A DNA stretch of 64,000 nt, from contig CM045750.1 in assembly GCA_024760905.1 (NCBI GenBank), forward strand, positions 13,854,419 through 13,918,418, in the 5' to 3' direction. Below the pieces are notes generated by a model. The model was not told the origin of the DNA. It worked only from the letters and a program-made list of their open reading frames with translations, and did no database searches. Position 1 is the first letter of the stretch. The number at the start of each line of letters is the position of its first letter. Shown here in pieces: positions 47,609 through 60,099 of the stretch. Source of the DNA: Plotosus lineatus. Its lineage: Eukaryota; Chordata; Actinopteri; Siluriformes; Plotosidae. The position numbers and the translations under genes were made by a program.

Positions 47609-47727
47609 CAATAAGCTGAGTGAAGTCTACATCTAGTCTCTCTCTGTAACCAAAGTCGGGGTCCATTCCACTTCGGTGAAGAACCACCTGAGCCACACAC
47701 TCTTCAATCACCTTGTAGTATTGAGGT
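47609..47727 (-). CDS. diaph2: diaph2 exon B: dimerisation helix / start of coiled coil
   Basis: This 119-bp exon encodes PQYYKVIEECVAQVVLH, then RSGMDPDFGYRERLDVDFTQ and LI. The IEECV-Q-VLH and GMDPDF signatures are conserved in vertebrate diaphanous proteins just before the coiled coil. The acceptor is TAG at 47728-47730 after a CT-rich tract; the donor is GTGAGT just below 47609. One base is left at the end and combines with the first two bases of exon C to give Asp (LIDQ), matching the mammalian junction. An 8979-bp intron separates it from exon A. Confidence 0.94.
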
Positions 47728-47802
47728 CTAAGAGAGAAACACACATTTATAAAACTTCACTTTATAAAACTGAGCGCATAACGTTCATGCTGCAAGAGAA
47801 AC

Positions 47803-48030
47803 TAGGGTCACGGAGAGGCTGGTGCCCATCTCAGCCGACTCTGGCGAGCAGAGAGTACACTCTGGACAGCTCGCCAGGCCATCGCAGAAACACGCTGACG
47901 GCTGTACAGGCTACCCTTGACAAAAGTTAGCAGTGATTCTTTTACAGCCTCACACCATAGACAGTGAAGCACATTGATAACCTAGTTAGAAGCCTTTGAT
48001 AACCTAGTTAGCTGCACTGAGGGGGTGTGG
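47803..48030 (-). mobile_element. SINE-A tail fragment
   Basis: ACTAGGGTCACGGAGAGGCT, CATCTCAGCCGACTCTGGCG, then ACACCATAGACAGTG and CTAGTTAGCTGCACTGA; a short internal duplication (TTGATAACCTAGTTAG) is present. Confidence 0.75.
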
Positions 48031-50138
48031 GGGGGTGAAATATATGAAACATTACAAGACGCTGCCCATCCAGAAAAAAGTCTCAACATTTTCATGAGTG
48101 CAATCTTGATCACAGCTTGTAATCTCCATGGCAGTTGTTCCGGTTGGTCCAGTCGAGGCTCTGCAACATTAATGGGGCAATAAGATCAAGCAGCTGATGA
48201 CCTGAATATACTGAATGAACAAGTTAGAACATAAGTGGACTTTTTCTCCCCTGATGGCATGTAAAAGTGAAAATTGAGATGTGATTTAGAGGATTTTATG
48301 GAGTAGTTCAACCGGTCATCAATCCAAAACATCTGTATCTAAAATCAAATGTGATGTCACTTTAGTTTGCTGAAATGATGCCGGGGTGATTATGTGCTGT
48401 AATCAAGGCTAAAGGCAGAAAAACTTTAAAAAATATTACCATATGGGACTTTTTTTTTTTTTTTTGGACCATGTGATACAATTACAACCAGTTAGATAAA
48501 ATAAAGTCTCACTTCATTATACAGTACAATATTCAATGGGCAAACTGTCAGAGCATGAGATATGCAGCGTGGATTAATTCTTGATGGTTAATTCTTCCTA
48601 TAGGGCAGCGTTCCCTAAAATTCAAGGACCCCCCCAGAGGTCCATGAAGATCATCATGGAGTCTAAAAATGCTCTCTCAATCACCAGCAGGTACGCGATT
48701 CCTAGGATTGAGGAAGCTGGTTCATCCCTTGTGGGCAGCGAAGAGAAATATTGGTCATGTTGATCTTAGTGTGGCGCTTGAGAGCATGGCTGGACATGTC
48801 TGTGTGGCTCTTTTGTAAGCCCTCACTGCATCTTTGGGCGATACCTTCTTTCAGAAGCAGGGTGGTGCAGGGAAAGGAGACTAGATGCAGATCCAAGGCT
48901 GAGGTTTATTTCAAATAATAAAACAAGCAAATAGAAATACCAAAACAAGGAAAACCAAAGGACAAGCGCACTTAAACATTCCCACTCAGGATAAGGCACC
49001 CCGGACTGATGGGTGTGCAACTGGCCAAAAGACGGAGTGCCAACTAGACTGATATAAACAGGCAAAAACAACAGCAGGAACAATCAGATAAAAATAAATG
49101 GACTAATGGACATTAGGCAACTCAACATACAGACAACCCCAGCTGTGTTCTTGAATAATGTCAATGCCTCGTGAGGAGGTGAACGTTTAAAGACCATCCA
49201 TTTAAAGCAAGAACTGGTTCGATTAGATTTCATTAACAGTACCATCTTACAGCCATTCTGTACAGAGGAATACACTCAGATCCCTCAGAGCTGATGTACA
49301 GGACTGATCAACAGTCACCACCAATGATTATTTATATTTATTACTGCATAAGGGGGGTCTGAAAACAAATGTGCACTTACTTTTGCAAATCACAGATATT
49401 AATACTGGAACCGTAAAGGGTTCTCTAACCTTAAAAAAATAATAACTGTAACAACTATGCGTTAAAAGAGAGATGAATATGAATGGTGGTGAATGTCAAC
49501 TCCAACTGTGGCTGAGGCAAGTTTTCACATTACAGAGCTCGGGAGCTGTGTGGGCTCCAAGCAGAGCTAAACACTGAACAGTGTGTATCTCAAGGATTGT
49601 TTCCAATTCAGAATATACTACACAGAAACCCAAGTAAACCGTGTTTAAAAACATGACACTGATGACGCTGGATACTTCAAGTGAACATGGAAAACTGGGA
49701 GCTGCGTCTTTTATTCAAGAACTATCCATTTTGGGTAATGTTTTTTGTAGTTAAATTTCCAGAGCCCACCAATCAGACCACAACATTATTCTACAGTACT
49801 GTATATATTAATAATTTTCTGCTCCTCCGCATATTTACATTCAGATTTCGACCAGTAAAAGTAAGCAATTTATTCTGAATGTGTATGCATTTGTGCTTAC
49901 ATCTGGAACTTAAGCACTCAAGCATGAATGCACAAGGTTTGAACTGTACTGTACATGTAAATTTTGAATGTACGATTATATAAACTGACAGAGAGATGAA
50001 AAAAATTCTGTACAGCACTGACTTCCATTCCGTTTGTGTTCCATATTATGTTAGGCTTAGTTGCAATAAGAAATAAAGTGGTCCAAACAAGTAACCCTGG
50101 CCTCCATGTACCCACACATCATATTGATTTATACACAC

Positions 50139-50175
<37 letters not shown>

Positions 50176-50296
50176 GATGATGATGATGATGATGATAATG
50201 ATGATGATCATCATCATCATCATCTTATTATATTATTATTATTATTATTTTATCATCATCATCATTATTGTTATCGCAATTAATATTAGTATAACA

Positions 50297-50327
<31 letters not shown>

Positions 50328-50472
50328 TATCATCATCAGCATTAATGTTATCGCAAATAATGTTAGTATAACATTGTTGTTATTGTTGTTGTTATTATTA
50401 TTATTATCATCATCATCATCATCATCATCATCATTATCATCATCATCATCATTATTATTATTTGCATAATAT
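50139..50472. repeat. trinucleotide repeat cluster with inverted symmetry
   Basis: (AAT)n, (GAT)n, then (ATC)n and (ATT)n, followed by further ATT and ATC runs with two ATTAATRTTATCGCAA-type spacers (TATCGCAATTAATATTAGTA, TATCGCAAATAATGTTAGTA). Confidence 0.95.
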
Positions 50473-50945
50473 GTTGTCCTATGTTTCATGTGGCGTGGCT
50501 ACGTTTTTCCAGCATGGTACGGATAAATAGAAAAAAGGAAAAGGCTGACCTAGAACTGTCAGACACTTCCAGTGTATACAGCACATGCCCCCCACTGCAG
50601 CATCACTCTCTACTTAGCTCGCTCCCCATCTCGCACTGTCCGGCACCTCCTATCGTGTAACTTATCCCACTGCTGCTCTATATCAAGCATGTAATCCTCA
50701 CATCACCACACGCTCCATATTTTCTTCCTCTCTTATCAACCTCCAACACGGCGAACTACTAAAAAAAGATGACAATTTGCAAGGTTTTTTTTCTCCTTAT
50801 AAATATATAAAAAATGCAAATATGGCCTGTTGGTTTTCTTATTGTTAAATTCTGTTGGTAATTTGGGTTGCTTTTTACCCTTTGTGTGCTATATTTCTCA
50901 AAAATAGAAAACGATCATAATTATATGTAACTATATATAGATATA

Positions 50946-51054
50946 CTGCCCTGCCATGGCCTGGCAAGTTGTCCAGGGTGTAATTCTGCCTTCCCCCTGA
51001 GTCTTCTCTGACATGGCTCCCCGTGATACTAATTAGGATTATGCTGTTCAAAAA

Positions 51055-51057
<3 letters not shown>
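50946..51057 (+). mobile_element. SINE-A tail fragment
   Basis: CTGCCCTGCCATGGCCTGGC, GTTGTCCAGGGTGTAATTCT, CTAATTAGGATTATGCTGTT; joined to a TA tract. Confidence 0.75.

Positions 51058-51132
<75 letters not shown>
51058..51132. repeat. (TA)n microsatellite
   Basis: About 75 bp of TA. Confidence 0.97.
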
Positions 51133-51134
<2 letters not shown>

Positions 51135-51542
51135 GTACAATTTTGTTTAATTAGAACTATGTCAATGACTAAAACGGTAAATAAATTATCTATCAGATCT
51201 GCAACTATAGTGTTTTAGTCCCATTCAAAAGACAGAAATAATCTCATTAATTTCTTCATCAAAATCATCAACCTGTGTGTTTGATGACATGTTTCTTTAA
51301 ATAAATATTATCAGAAGTGATCAACCCTTTATTAAATGTAATACATTTTTCCCTTAGCACTGATTATGTCCCTAAATCCTTTTAACTATCAGTTATCAAA
51401 CCTCTGATTAAAAAACCTGATCTTGACCCACAACAGCTGTCCAACTGTAGACCTCCCTTTAATCTCTAAGATCTGACAAAAAGCTGTAGCACAGCAGTTA
51501 GGTTTTACGCCCCATCATAGAACAGAGACAGCACTCGTTAGG

Positions 51543-51938
51543 GTGGTAAATGATCTACTGGTGGCCTCTGACCACGGCTGTGTCTCCCTGCTGGTGCTAC
51601 TTGACCATAGTGCAGACTTTGACACTATTGATCATACGATTCTCCTTAACGGATTAGAAAAAGTTGTTGGAGTTAAAGGAATGGCCCTCTCATGTTTTAA
51701 ATGTTTTTTAACTGACCGTGATCAATTTGTAGATGAAAATAGTGATTTCTCTGTATGTTCTAATGTTATGTTTGGTGTGCCAAAGTTTCTGTCCAAGGCC
51801 AATTGCTATTCTGTCTATATACAGTACACTCCCTTTGGGTGTTCTGATCATGGTACTAGCTTTCATTGTTATGCTGACGACACACAGTTATACATTTTAG
51901 CAAAGCCATGTGAGAGAAATCAACGAAATAAAGTTTAG
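51543..51938 (+). pseudogene. L2 reverse transcriptase core
   Basis: Reads VNDLLVASDHGCVSLLVLLD, HSADFDTIDHTILLNGLEKV and TSFHCYADDTQLYILAKP. The FDTIDH and YADDTQLY boxes are diagnostic of L2/CR1-type RT. The segment equivalent to the usual GVPQGSVLGPLLF box is degraded to GVPKFLSKANCYSVY, so it is not active. Confidence 0.8.
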
Positions 51939-52775
51939 AAACGTATAAAGGACATTATACACTGCAGGCTTACAAACTTCCTCTTTTTAAACTCTGATAA
52001 GACAGAAGTACTTGTACTTGGATCTCAGGCAGCTAGAAATAAGGTTTCAGATTATGAAATAAGTTGAGAGAATGTTTCATTTTCATCGTGCGCAGCAGTA
52101 AAGGTCCTTGGAGTGATTATTGACGTTGGTCTTACTATAACTAGAAAACACGAGCATATCATTACCCCGATCTTATTTACACTGCACTGGCTCAAAGTTA
52201 AATTTCTAATCAAATACAAAACAATACTTTTAACTTATAAAGCACTTAATTGTCTCGCACTACATCTTAGTGAACTTCTTGTTTTTTATGATCCGGCACG
52301 CCCCCTTAGATCACAAGGTACAGGATGCTTAGTGATACCTTGTCTAATGTGAACTACTGCAGGGTCAGAGCTTTCTCTTGCAAAGCCCCACAGTTATGGA
52401 AGAGCCTTCCATTTAATGTTCGGGACTCGGACGCAGTCTCTGTTTTTAAGACGAGGCTGAAAACTTACTTGTTTCGTTAAGAATTTTGTTAATAGCCTTT
52501 TATTAGGTAAAGGAGTAGATCTGGGGGTCTCAGACATAGAGAATTTTGGTAAACTGTGATGTTGGTATGCTGTCACTCCCTCAGTCTACATACTCACCCA
52601 GGTAAGTTGATCGTAGGGTGGCTGATTGCCCAGTGGCACAGGGTCCCCTCATGTCTGTATTCCTTCTTGTGCTATATGCTATATAGCTATGGTGCTATAG
52701 CCAGTCTTGGCGGAGTCCGTGCTTGCACTCAGCAGTAATAAATTATTTTTCAAATTATACTATTGAGTTTACCTA

Positions 52776-52778
<3 letters not shown>

Positions 52779-52824
<46 letters not shown>
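52779..52824. repeat. (CT)n microsatellite
   Basis: 46 bp of CT within the L2 3' UTR, at the same relative place as the CT tract at 27490. Confidence 0.95.
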
Positions 52825-52827
<3 letters not shown>

Positions 52828-54350
52828 CTCTGTGTTTTTGTTGAGGTACACATTCTCCTTCTGAGATGCCATTGATTGATTCTGAGCCTTCTGCTTTCTG
52901 AGTACTGTGGTCTGTTCTGGTATGCTGATGCTAGCTGGAGCTCGTCTTGGAAGTCCCACCCTCCTGCTAATGAAGATCTAGATAGACTTGGATGTGCACT
53001 CATAAACTGTGAAGATAACTTTTCAGTGGTGGTGATATACACTCTTTTCCCACAATTATTTAGGACTAACAGTCGTGGTATAACCAACCGGACTTTATGT
53101 TGGACTGTAGTGAACTTTCTCATAAATAGTTTGTATCTTTATAGTTTCCCACAAATGAGGATGGGTTTCCCTTTTGGGCCTGGTTCCTCTCACGGTTTCT
53201 TCTTCACATCTACTGAGCTAGTATTTTCCTCATCACTATCACCATGGCGACGCTTATTGGGGATGTGTAAGGTTGTACAAAATGTTTAATGTATTAAATA
53301 CTTTGTAATCTCTTACTTTAATGGTGTAAAGCTGCTTTGCAACTGTGTTAATTGTAAAACGCACTAAACAAATAAAACTGACTTGAAATAGATTTGAATT
53401 AAATTGCCATCTCTTAGCGAGTTTAATGATTAAATGTATTAACATTGGGAAAGTTTGTTCATTTAATATAAAATAAGTAATACTAAGAATAGTACAAGTA
53501 ATACTTTTAATAATACTATTTAATATACTTTTATAAAATTGTAAAAATATACTTTTAATAAAACTATTTCGTGCAGGCTGATAGCTTTTCTTATCAGCCA
53601 GTTAGTAAAGTCTGTGGACCTCCAGAAAGATACGTGGCATACACATCACTTTTCCATGTTCCCTGGAGACCTGGTCATTGACCAGTGACTTTTATTTGTC
53701 CTTTTAATCTAAATTAAAGTCATATGATTTCAAGAAACTAATTTAATCTACATGAAGAAGATTTCCAAGGTTTGAAGGCTGGAACTCCATGATGAACTGA
53801 ATATATGATTGTGGATAGAATCCAGGTAATAATAGAAATGGTTTCTATCCATCTATACAGTAATTAGGTCAAAGGACAGTAAGGCCTTTTGTTGAGTGTC
53901 CCTTTATCTTTTTCTTTTTAATTTACCTTTCTACAAAATTTATTTGAAATGACTGAATCAGTATGTGATTGAAGTACGTGCAGACCTTCAGCTTTATTTC
54001 AGGTCATTTAAGCTAATAATAATAATAATATTCCAATAGCGATTGTTATACAGGGTTCCCCATTTTCAGAAGCTCAAAAGTAATTTGACAAATGCTTGAT
54101 GGGCAGTTTCTTCATTATTTCATTACCCATTAAGAAGATAAAAGGTCTGGAGTTGATTCCAATTACTCAATTTGTATTTAGTAACTGTTTATGTTCCCAA
54201 TATGTGTTCCAAAGATGCAGAAAATCAAGTCATGGAGATGATCATTAGGCTGAAAAAAAAAAGAATGAAAGAGACAGCACAAACTCTATGAGCAGCCAAC
54301 GAAATATACTAATACGTTCCTTAAAATAAGTAATGCTTTCATTTTACCAT

Positions 54351-54616
54351 TAATCCTAATTAACATCTCAGCCAACTCTGGGCGAGGGCAGAGTACACCA
54401 TAGACAGCTCGCCAGGCGCAGAAAAACACTGACAGCTATGCAGCCTATGTCAGCAATAATTCTTTTCATCACTATCATCACAGACGGTGAAAGACATGGC
54501 CAGTCTTTGATAATCCAGTTATCTCCACAGGGGAGGCAACAGTGACAACCCAGTGATCGTGGGGCTTGAACCCCCAACCTTGGGATCAGTAATCTGGCAC
54601 CCTACCACTGATCAAT
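54351..54616 (-). mobile_element. SINE-A copy interrupted by RTE copy D
   Basis: TTAATCCTAATTAACATCTC, AACTCTGGGCGAGGGCAGAG, ACACCATAGACAGCTC, then the head region AATCTGGCACCCTACCACTG (reverse complement). The RTE insertion cuts it at the head. Confidence 0.75.
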
Positions 54617-55188
54617 CTTCTTTTCCTTTCGGCTGTTCCCTTCAGGGGTCGCCACAGCAAATGATCTGCCTCCATCTCTCCCTATCCTCTGCATCTTCTA
54701 CTCTTACTCCAACGACCTTCATGTCCGCCTTCACCGCATCCATAAATCTTCTCTTTGGTCTTCCTCTGGGCCTTTTGCCTGGTAGTTCCAACCTCAGCAT
54801 CCTACTGCCAATATACTCACTATCCCTCCTCTGTACATGTCCAAACCATCTCAATCTAGCCTCTCTGACTTTGTCTCCAAAACATCTAACATGTGCTGTC
54901 CCTCTGATGTACTCATTTCTGATCCTATCCATCCTCGTTACTCCCAAAGAGAACCTCAACATTTTCATCTCTGCTACCTCCAACTCTGACTCCTGTCTTT
55001 TCCCCAGGGCCACTGTCTCTAAACCATACAACATCGCTGGCCTCATCACCGTCTTGTACACTTTTCCCTTCATTCTTGCCGAGACTCTCCTATCACACAT
55101 CACACCGGACACTTTTCTCCATCCATTCCAACCTGCCTGCACGCGCTTCTTCACCTCTTTTCCACACTCTCCATTGCTCTACCACTAC
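54617..55188 (-). mobile_element. RTE-type LINE copy D (572 bp, 5'-truncated)
   Basis: Exact 16-bp duplication CCTACCACTGATCAAT (54601-54616, 55189-55204). The minus strand carries an open frame from KKRVQAGWNGWRKVSGVMCD to RWRQIICCGDP, the RT C-terminus. The shortest copies of this family keep only this end, as expected for 5' truncation. Confidence 0.92.
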
Positions 55189-55627
55189 CCTACCACTGAT
55201 CAATAACTTCCCAAAAGCAATGCATTATTAACCCTTTATCGCACAAATTATTTTTTGCAGTTAAAAAAAAATTATCACTAGTTTTTCCTAATCAAAAAGC
55301 CTAAGGAAACACCCTGAACACATTTTTTCTACCAAATTATAATACCACTAATAATAATAATAATAATAATAACAAATAACAACACTCTCACAAATTCGTA
55401 AACAACACAATCCTGCGCAATCAAGGTCATCTCACAGCTGACTGAGGCACGTGGGACCAAGCTGTGTTGCATCAGGCGATGCCACAACAAGCATAGAACA
55501 TGTTCTGAACAGTAGCAGCACTGAGTACAATGCATCTAGTAGTTATTAGCATTTTTGAAAGAGGACCATATGGTCCTGTTGGGCATTAAAGGGTTAAGCA
55601 TAATAACACCAAAAGTCCTAAACTGGC

Positions 55628-55755
55628 TGTGAAGGCCTGGCGAGCTGTCTAGCGTGTACCCTGCCCTCGCCCAGAGTCGGCTGAGATGGGCGCTAGCCTC
55701 CCCACAACCCTAATTAGGATTAAACATTTCAGAAAATTCGTGAATGAATGAGTCC
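55628..55755 (+). mobile_element. SINE-A tail fragment
   Basis: GAAGGCCTGGCGAGCTGTCT, GCCCAGAGTCGGCTGAGATG, CCTAATTAGGATTAAACATT, then GAATGAATGAG. Confidence 0.8.
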
Positions 55756-56705
55756 TAAACTGGATGATCGTAGATTTTTCCCCTGATGAAGGAAAACCCA
55801 TTCAAAACATCCCACCATGTCGAGGAGACAGAATTATATGATGATCAAATTATAAAACCAAGTGATCCATTCACAAATCTGACTGATGAGGGTTTATCTC
55901 AAAAAGATGCTAAACCCGGGGAATAGCAAATTGCAGAAAGGCCAAAAAAGGCTTTGCTAGAAAGTCTTATAGTCTAAACAAGCTTTACAAATGGAAGTAT
56001 AAATGCAAGACTCAATGATTTATTTTTATTACACGGAGGAGGCACATCAGTGAGCACACTGTGACTTGGCAGATGCATTGCACCAGTAACCCAACAGGAA
56101 GTAGCAATGTGTTGATTGACACTTCAGGCACAGATGAATATGGCTACTGGGGAGGAATGCATGTGTTTATTATTTCTAAATCAAAGGCAGCAAAAAAAAT
56201 AAAAGAAAGAAAAAAAAGGAAAACAAAAAGACCGGAGATGAAACGTCTGATGGCGCGTACACACAAGGTGACATAAATGTTCCTCCTTGTCAGACATGAC
56301 GCAACTAAAGAGCTTTGTAATTTATAGACTGAAAAAAGAAAGATCCGACACAAGCAGCAGCTGAATGTATCCAGCGGAAAGATTTGATAAAGCATCACAA
56401 GTGGGGAAAGTCAGCATTTGATCAGGAAGGAGTTCTGGCCATCATTGAATGTAAAGGATTTGCTATTTAGAATTAAAAGATGATGGTAACATTTGCATTG
56501 TTAACTTCTAAAATTACTTTTGACTATCTGAAAATAAGGGACTACAGATAAAGAGGTTGAAATTCCTAAATGTTCAATGTAATATTTGTGTTCTACGACT
56601 TAAAATAAAGTGGGAATTTACACTTCAATCAAATCTCAACTGCTTCTTTTCAAATCCACAAATGTGTACAGATATTCTGGTGCAGAAGAAAGTAAACTTT
56701 ACTCA

Positions 56706-56828
<123 letters not shown>

Positions 56829-57321
56829 CTAAGAGTCAAGGAAGTGTTTGTTTGGGGTGTGTAAATCACAACAGATAACGTAGTACTTTAAAAAAAACAG
56901 TCCCAAAAATTACTGATAAAAAACTGAATGTTTGATGTAAGTGTTTTGATTTCATAATTTTATTCAGAGAATAAATATACCAGTATATTGTAATGATGTA
57001 TCCAAAATATATTTAAAATGACTAAACTAACACAGTTTGCAAGTGAGCGGTGATAACCTGGATGGCTTCTCTCCTCTTTAATCTGGATGATGAGACAGCC
57101 ATGTTATCCAAGATGAAGTTTACATTTTAACTTGTTGGACCACCGAACAGCTTTGCATTTCCCTCGGTCCATTTTAAATACGTTTTTGGCCAAAGAAAGA
57201 ATGTTTCTGGATCATGCTCATGTTTTCTTCTTTGCTTTTACCTGCATTTGTGGACGGTACAGCGAACTGACAGAGATTTCTGGAAATGTTCCTGCGTACA
57301 TGCAGTGATTTTCATTACAGA

Positions 57322-57545
57322 ATCATTCATTCATTTTTCCGACACACTCACACCTCGGGGCAATTTGGAATGGTCAATTAGCCTAATGTGCTTGTCTTTG
57401 GAATATGGGAGAAAACCGGCATGCCTGGAGGAAAACCCATGAGAGAAAGCACACAGAGAACATGCAAACTCAACACAGGACCGCACTCACCAAACCCAGG
57501 ACTCGAACCATGATGCGTTCTTGGCATCGGATATTGGTTTTGGAC
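57322..57545 (-). mobile_element. V-SINE-like fragment
   Basis: Reverse orientation: CATTCATTCATTTTTCCGAC, GGGAGAAAACCGGCATGCCT, AGAGAACATGCAAACTCAAC, CCCAGGACTCGAACCATG. Confidence 0.7.
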
Positions 57546-57646
57546 CCTGTCGCACAGACATTTCTCCAGACTGTCTGCAGCCTTTATGTTATATGTTCTA
57601 TAATGAGATATTCAAAGTTTTGCAGTTATACATTCAGGAACATTAT

Positions 57647-58986
57647 AAATGAGGGTTAGCCTCAGAAAATCAGAATACATGTGTGTGAATGAGAAGGACC
57701 CAGGAGGAACGGTGATGTTACAGGGAACAGAGATAACGAAGGTGGAGGATTTTAAGTACAGTGATACCTCTGCTCACGAACATAATTGGTCCCCAGAAAG
57801 TGTGTATGAGGCAAAAAGTTCGTCTTCCAAACATTTATTTCCCATAAGAAACCATTAAAATGAGAATAATCCGTTCCCAGGTCCCCATAAAACATAATTT
57901 TCTACTAAATAAGCCTTAAAACTACACAAAAATATACCTTATTTTATGTATAATAAATGTGCTCTTGTATTGTAATTAAAGAAATAAACTGTACTGTATA
58001 ATAAAGTGGTTTTATTTACCTTTGTGATGGTAGTTGACGGCTTGATGGAATGGAGTGGGAGGAGGAGGGAGGGAGGGACTTACTGTTTGGAAGGAGAGTC
58101 ACCTTCCATAAGGACTGTCCCATAATAGCAAAAGTACACTCAATATGGTCCAAAATGTCTATCAAACACAAACCACATCCGCACTCAAAGAAAGGGGTGA
58201 CGAACTGGGACGCCGTGAGTGTGCGTCATCTTCTCGTGGCCGCCACCGTGGCGCTGTTCGACCGCGTGGTTTGGTTCGTCCGACGAAAACTAGTTCGTCA
58301 GCAGAGACTATATGCTCGCGAATTTAAATGTTCTTGAGGCGAAAAGTTCGTGAGCTTAAGCGTTCGTCAGCGGAGGTTTTACTGTACTTAGGCTCAACAA
58401 TCCAGAGCAATAGAGAATGTGGAAAAGAGGTGAAGAAGCGTGTGCAGGCAGGCTGGAATGGTTGGAGAAAAGTGTCCGGTGTGATGTGCGATAGGAGAGT
58501 GTCGGCAAGAATGAAAGGAAAAGTGTACAAGATGGTGGTGAGGCCAGCGATGTTATGGTTTAGAAACAGTGGCGCTGAGGAAAAGACAAGAGGCAGAGCT
58601 GGAGGTAGCAGAGATGAAAATGTTGAGGTTCTCTCTGGGAGTAACGAGGATGGATAGGATCAGAAATGAGTATATCAGAAGGACAGCCCATGTTAGATGT
58701 TTTGGAGACAAAGTCAGAGAGGCTAGATTGAGATGGTTTGGACATGTACAGAGGAGGGATAGTGAGTATATTGGCAGTAGGATGCTGAGGTTGGAACTAC
58801 CAGGCAGAAGGCCTCGAGGAAGACCAAAGAAGAGATTTATGGATGTGGTGAAGGAAGACATGAAGGTCATTGGAGTCAAAAAAGAAGATGCAGAGGATAG
58901 GGTGAGATGGAGGCAGATGATTTGCTGTGGCGACCCCTGAAGGGAGCAGCCGAAAGGAAAAGAAGAAGAAGAAGAAGAAGAAGAAG
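57647..58986 (+). mobile_element. RTE-type LINE copy E, split by Tigger-like T1c
   Basis: Exact 17-bp duplication ACATTCAGGAACATTAT (57630-57646, 58987-59003). The sequence starts within the RT (RVSLRKSEYMCVNEKDPGGT), is interrupted at 57759-58384, resumes LGSTIQSNRECGKEVKKRVQ and ends with a GAAGAAG tail. Removing the inserted element restores the continuous DFKYLGST frame at the junction. Confidence 0.92.
57759..58384 (-). mobile_element. Tigger-like element T1, copy c (626 bp)
   Basis: TA duplicated at 57757-57758 and 58385-58386. Left CAGTGATACCTCTGCTCACG, right inverted CAGTAAAACCTCCGCTGACG. Compared with copies a and b, a block of about 160 bp containing the transposase remnant is deleted. 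Confidence 0.9.
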
Positions 58987-59043
58987 ACATTCAGGAACAT
59001 TATTCTTGAATTATGCAACAATTTAATTTTAAACAAAAAAATA

Positions 59044-59335
59044 CAGGGATCCCTCGCTACTTTGTGCTTCAATTCATGCAGCTACAGTGCATCGTGTGTT
59101 TTTTTTTTTTTTTAATGTTCATCGAATTAAAAAAATAAGAAAATTAAGGAAGAATCGGGGGAAGAGTTAAAGAAAATGCCACAAAACTAGGCCAATTATG
59201 AAAAAAAAACAAAAACGAAAAAAACCCAAAACCCCCAATCAAAACAACGTACATTTTTATGTGAGGCACATGTCTGTATGTGTGTAACTCTATTTTATTT
59301 ACTGTATATATATGTATATATACACTTTTTTTTTT
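59044..59335. mobile_element. Tigger-like element T4, copy c (truncated)
   Basis: CAGGGATCCCTCGCTACTTT start after TA; matches 17401-17700 in the A-rich part (AAGAAAATGCCACAAAACTA-like). The right end is missing. Confidence 0.7.
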
Positions 59336-60099
59336 TATGTAGATTTGTGAACCTCTGTCCAGTTTCTCCTTTTTGTACCTGGTCATACCGCTTACTTTTC
59401 TAGGCTTTAGTTTCTACACCATACAGTGCATTTACTGTATCCCACAATGCTTTGTGAAAAGTAGTGTACTGTACCACAAATGGTCACTAACGAAACAAAA
59501 TATCGCATCATACATTTTCTTCCTTATGGCAAGAAACAGGAGACAAAACGTACAGTGCAGTGGAAGAAATTGATCCAAAGCCTCACATTTGATGTAATAA
59601 AAGGCTTTGGAATTTCTTGTGGATTGTCCAGCTGCTGATGGTGGTCTGTCACATTTTAAATGTGTTCGAGCATTACATAATTTTCTATCCAAGAATTAAC
59701 AAGGTCTATCTGCCATTTGAGTGAAACGCAAGGAGCGCAGCTAAAAATACTGATCTGAAGCTGCACAAGATTCAGCACAATCTTGGTATCACTAATATAA
59801 GAATAGCAAGACTGTCATTAATCCTTAATCCATTTTAAATTTAAATCAATGTTAAACACTCACTTTTTTTTTTCAGGCGCATAGCTATTGTTAAAAAACA
59901 ATTTGTTAAAATTGTTCAAAAAAAATAATGGGCGTTAATGAGGCATGTGATGAAAGCATTAAAGTGAAATGAAAGGAATATATTCCAAACGCTCGTGTTA
60001 CATATGAACCTGTGTATACTTTCATCATCAGGTGGTTTTTGCTTACAGTTTCATAAGTGCTTCTTCTTCTTCTTCTTCTTTTACTTTCGGCTGCTCCCT

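Larger units (their letters stand above)
51340..53395 (+). mobile_element. L2-clade LINE (3' half with UTR)
   Basis: RT domain followed by a C-terminal part reading APQLWKSLPFNVRDSDAV and VFKTRLKTYLFR (52385-52480). The 3' UTR includes CCTGGTTCCTCTCACGGTTT and ends GTAAAGCTGCTTTGCAACTG with a GACTTGAAATAG/TTGAATT-type tail. A CT tract (52779-52824) lies in the UTR. 5'-truncated. Confidence 0.8.

Noticed and set aside
50036..50489. ORFs rich in Asn/Asp/Ile/Met
   Set aside because: Translations of the AAT/GAT/ATC/ATT trinucleotide tract.
54060..54300. Possible mariner-type element (AAAGTAATTTGACAAATGCT and following)
   Set aside because: It looks like a dispersed repeat, but I could not find terminal repeats or a named family, so it is mentioned only in the intron entry.
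57041..57130. Further upstream diaph2 exon (minus frame FILDNMAVSSSRLKRREAIQ)
   Set aside because: Open and followed by a possible GT donor, but it does not match the RLNDIRAEM region expected before exon A, and no convincing acceptor or matching phase was found.
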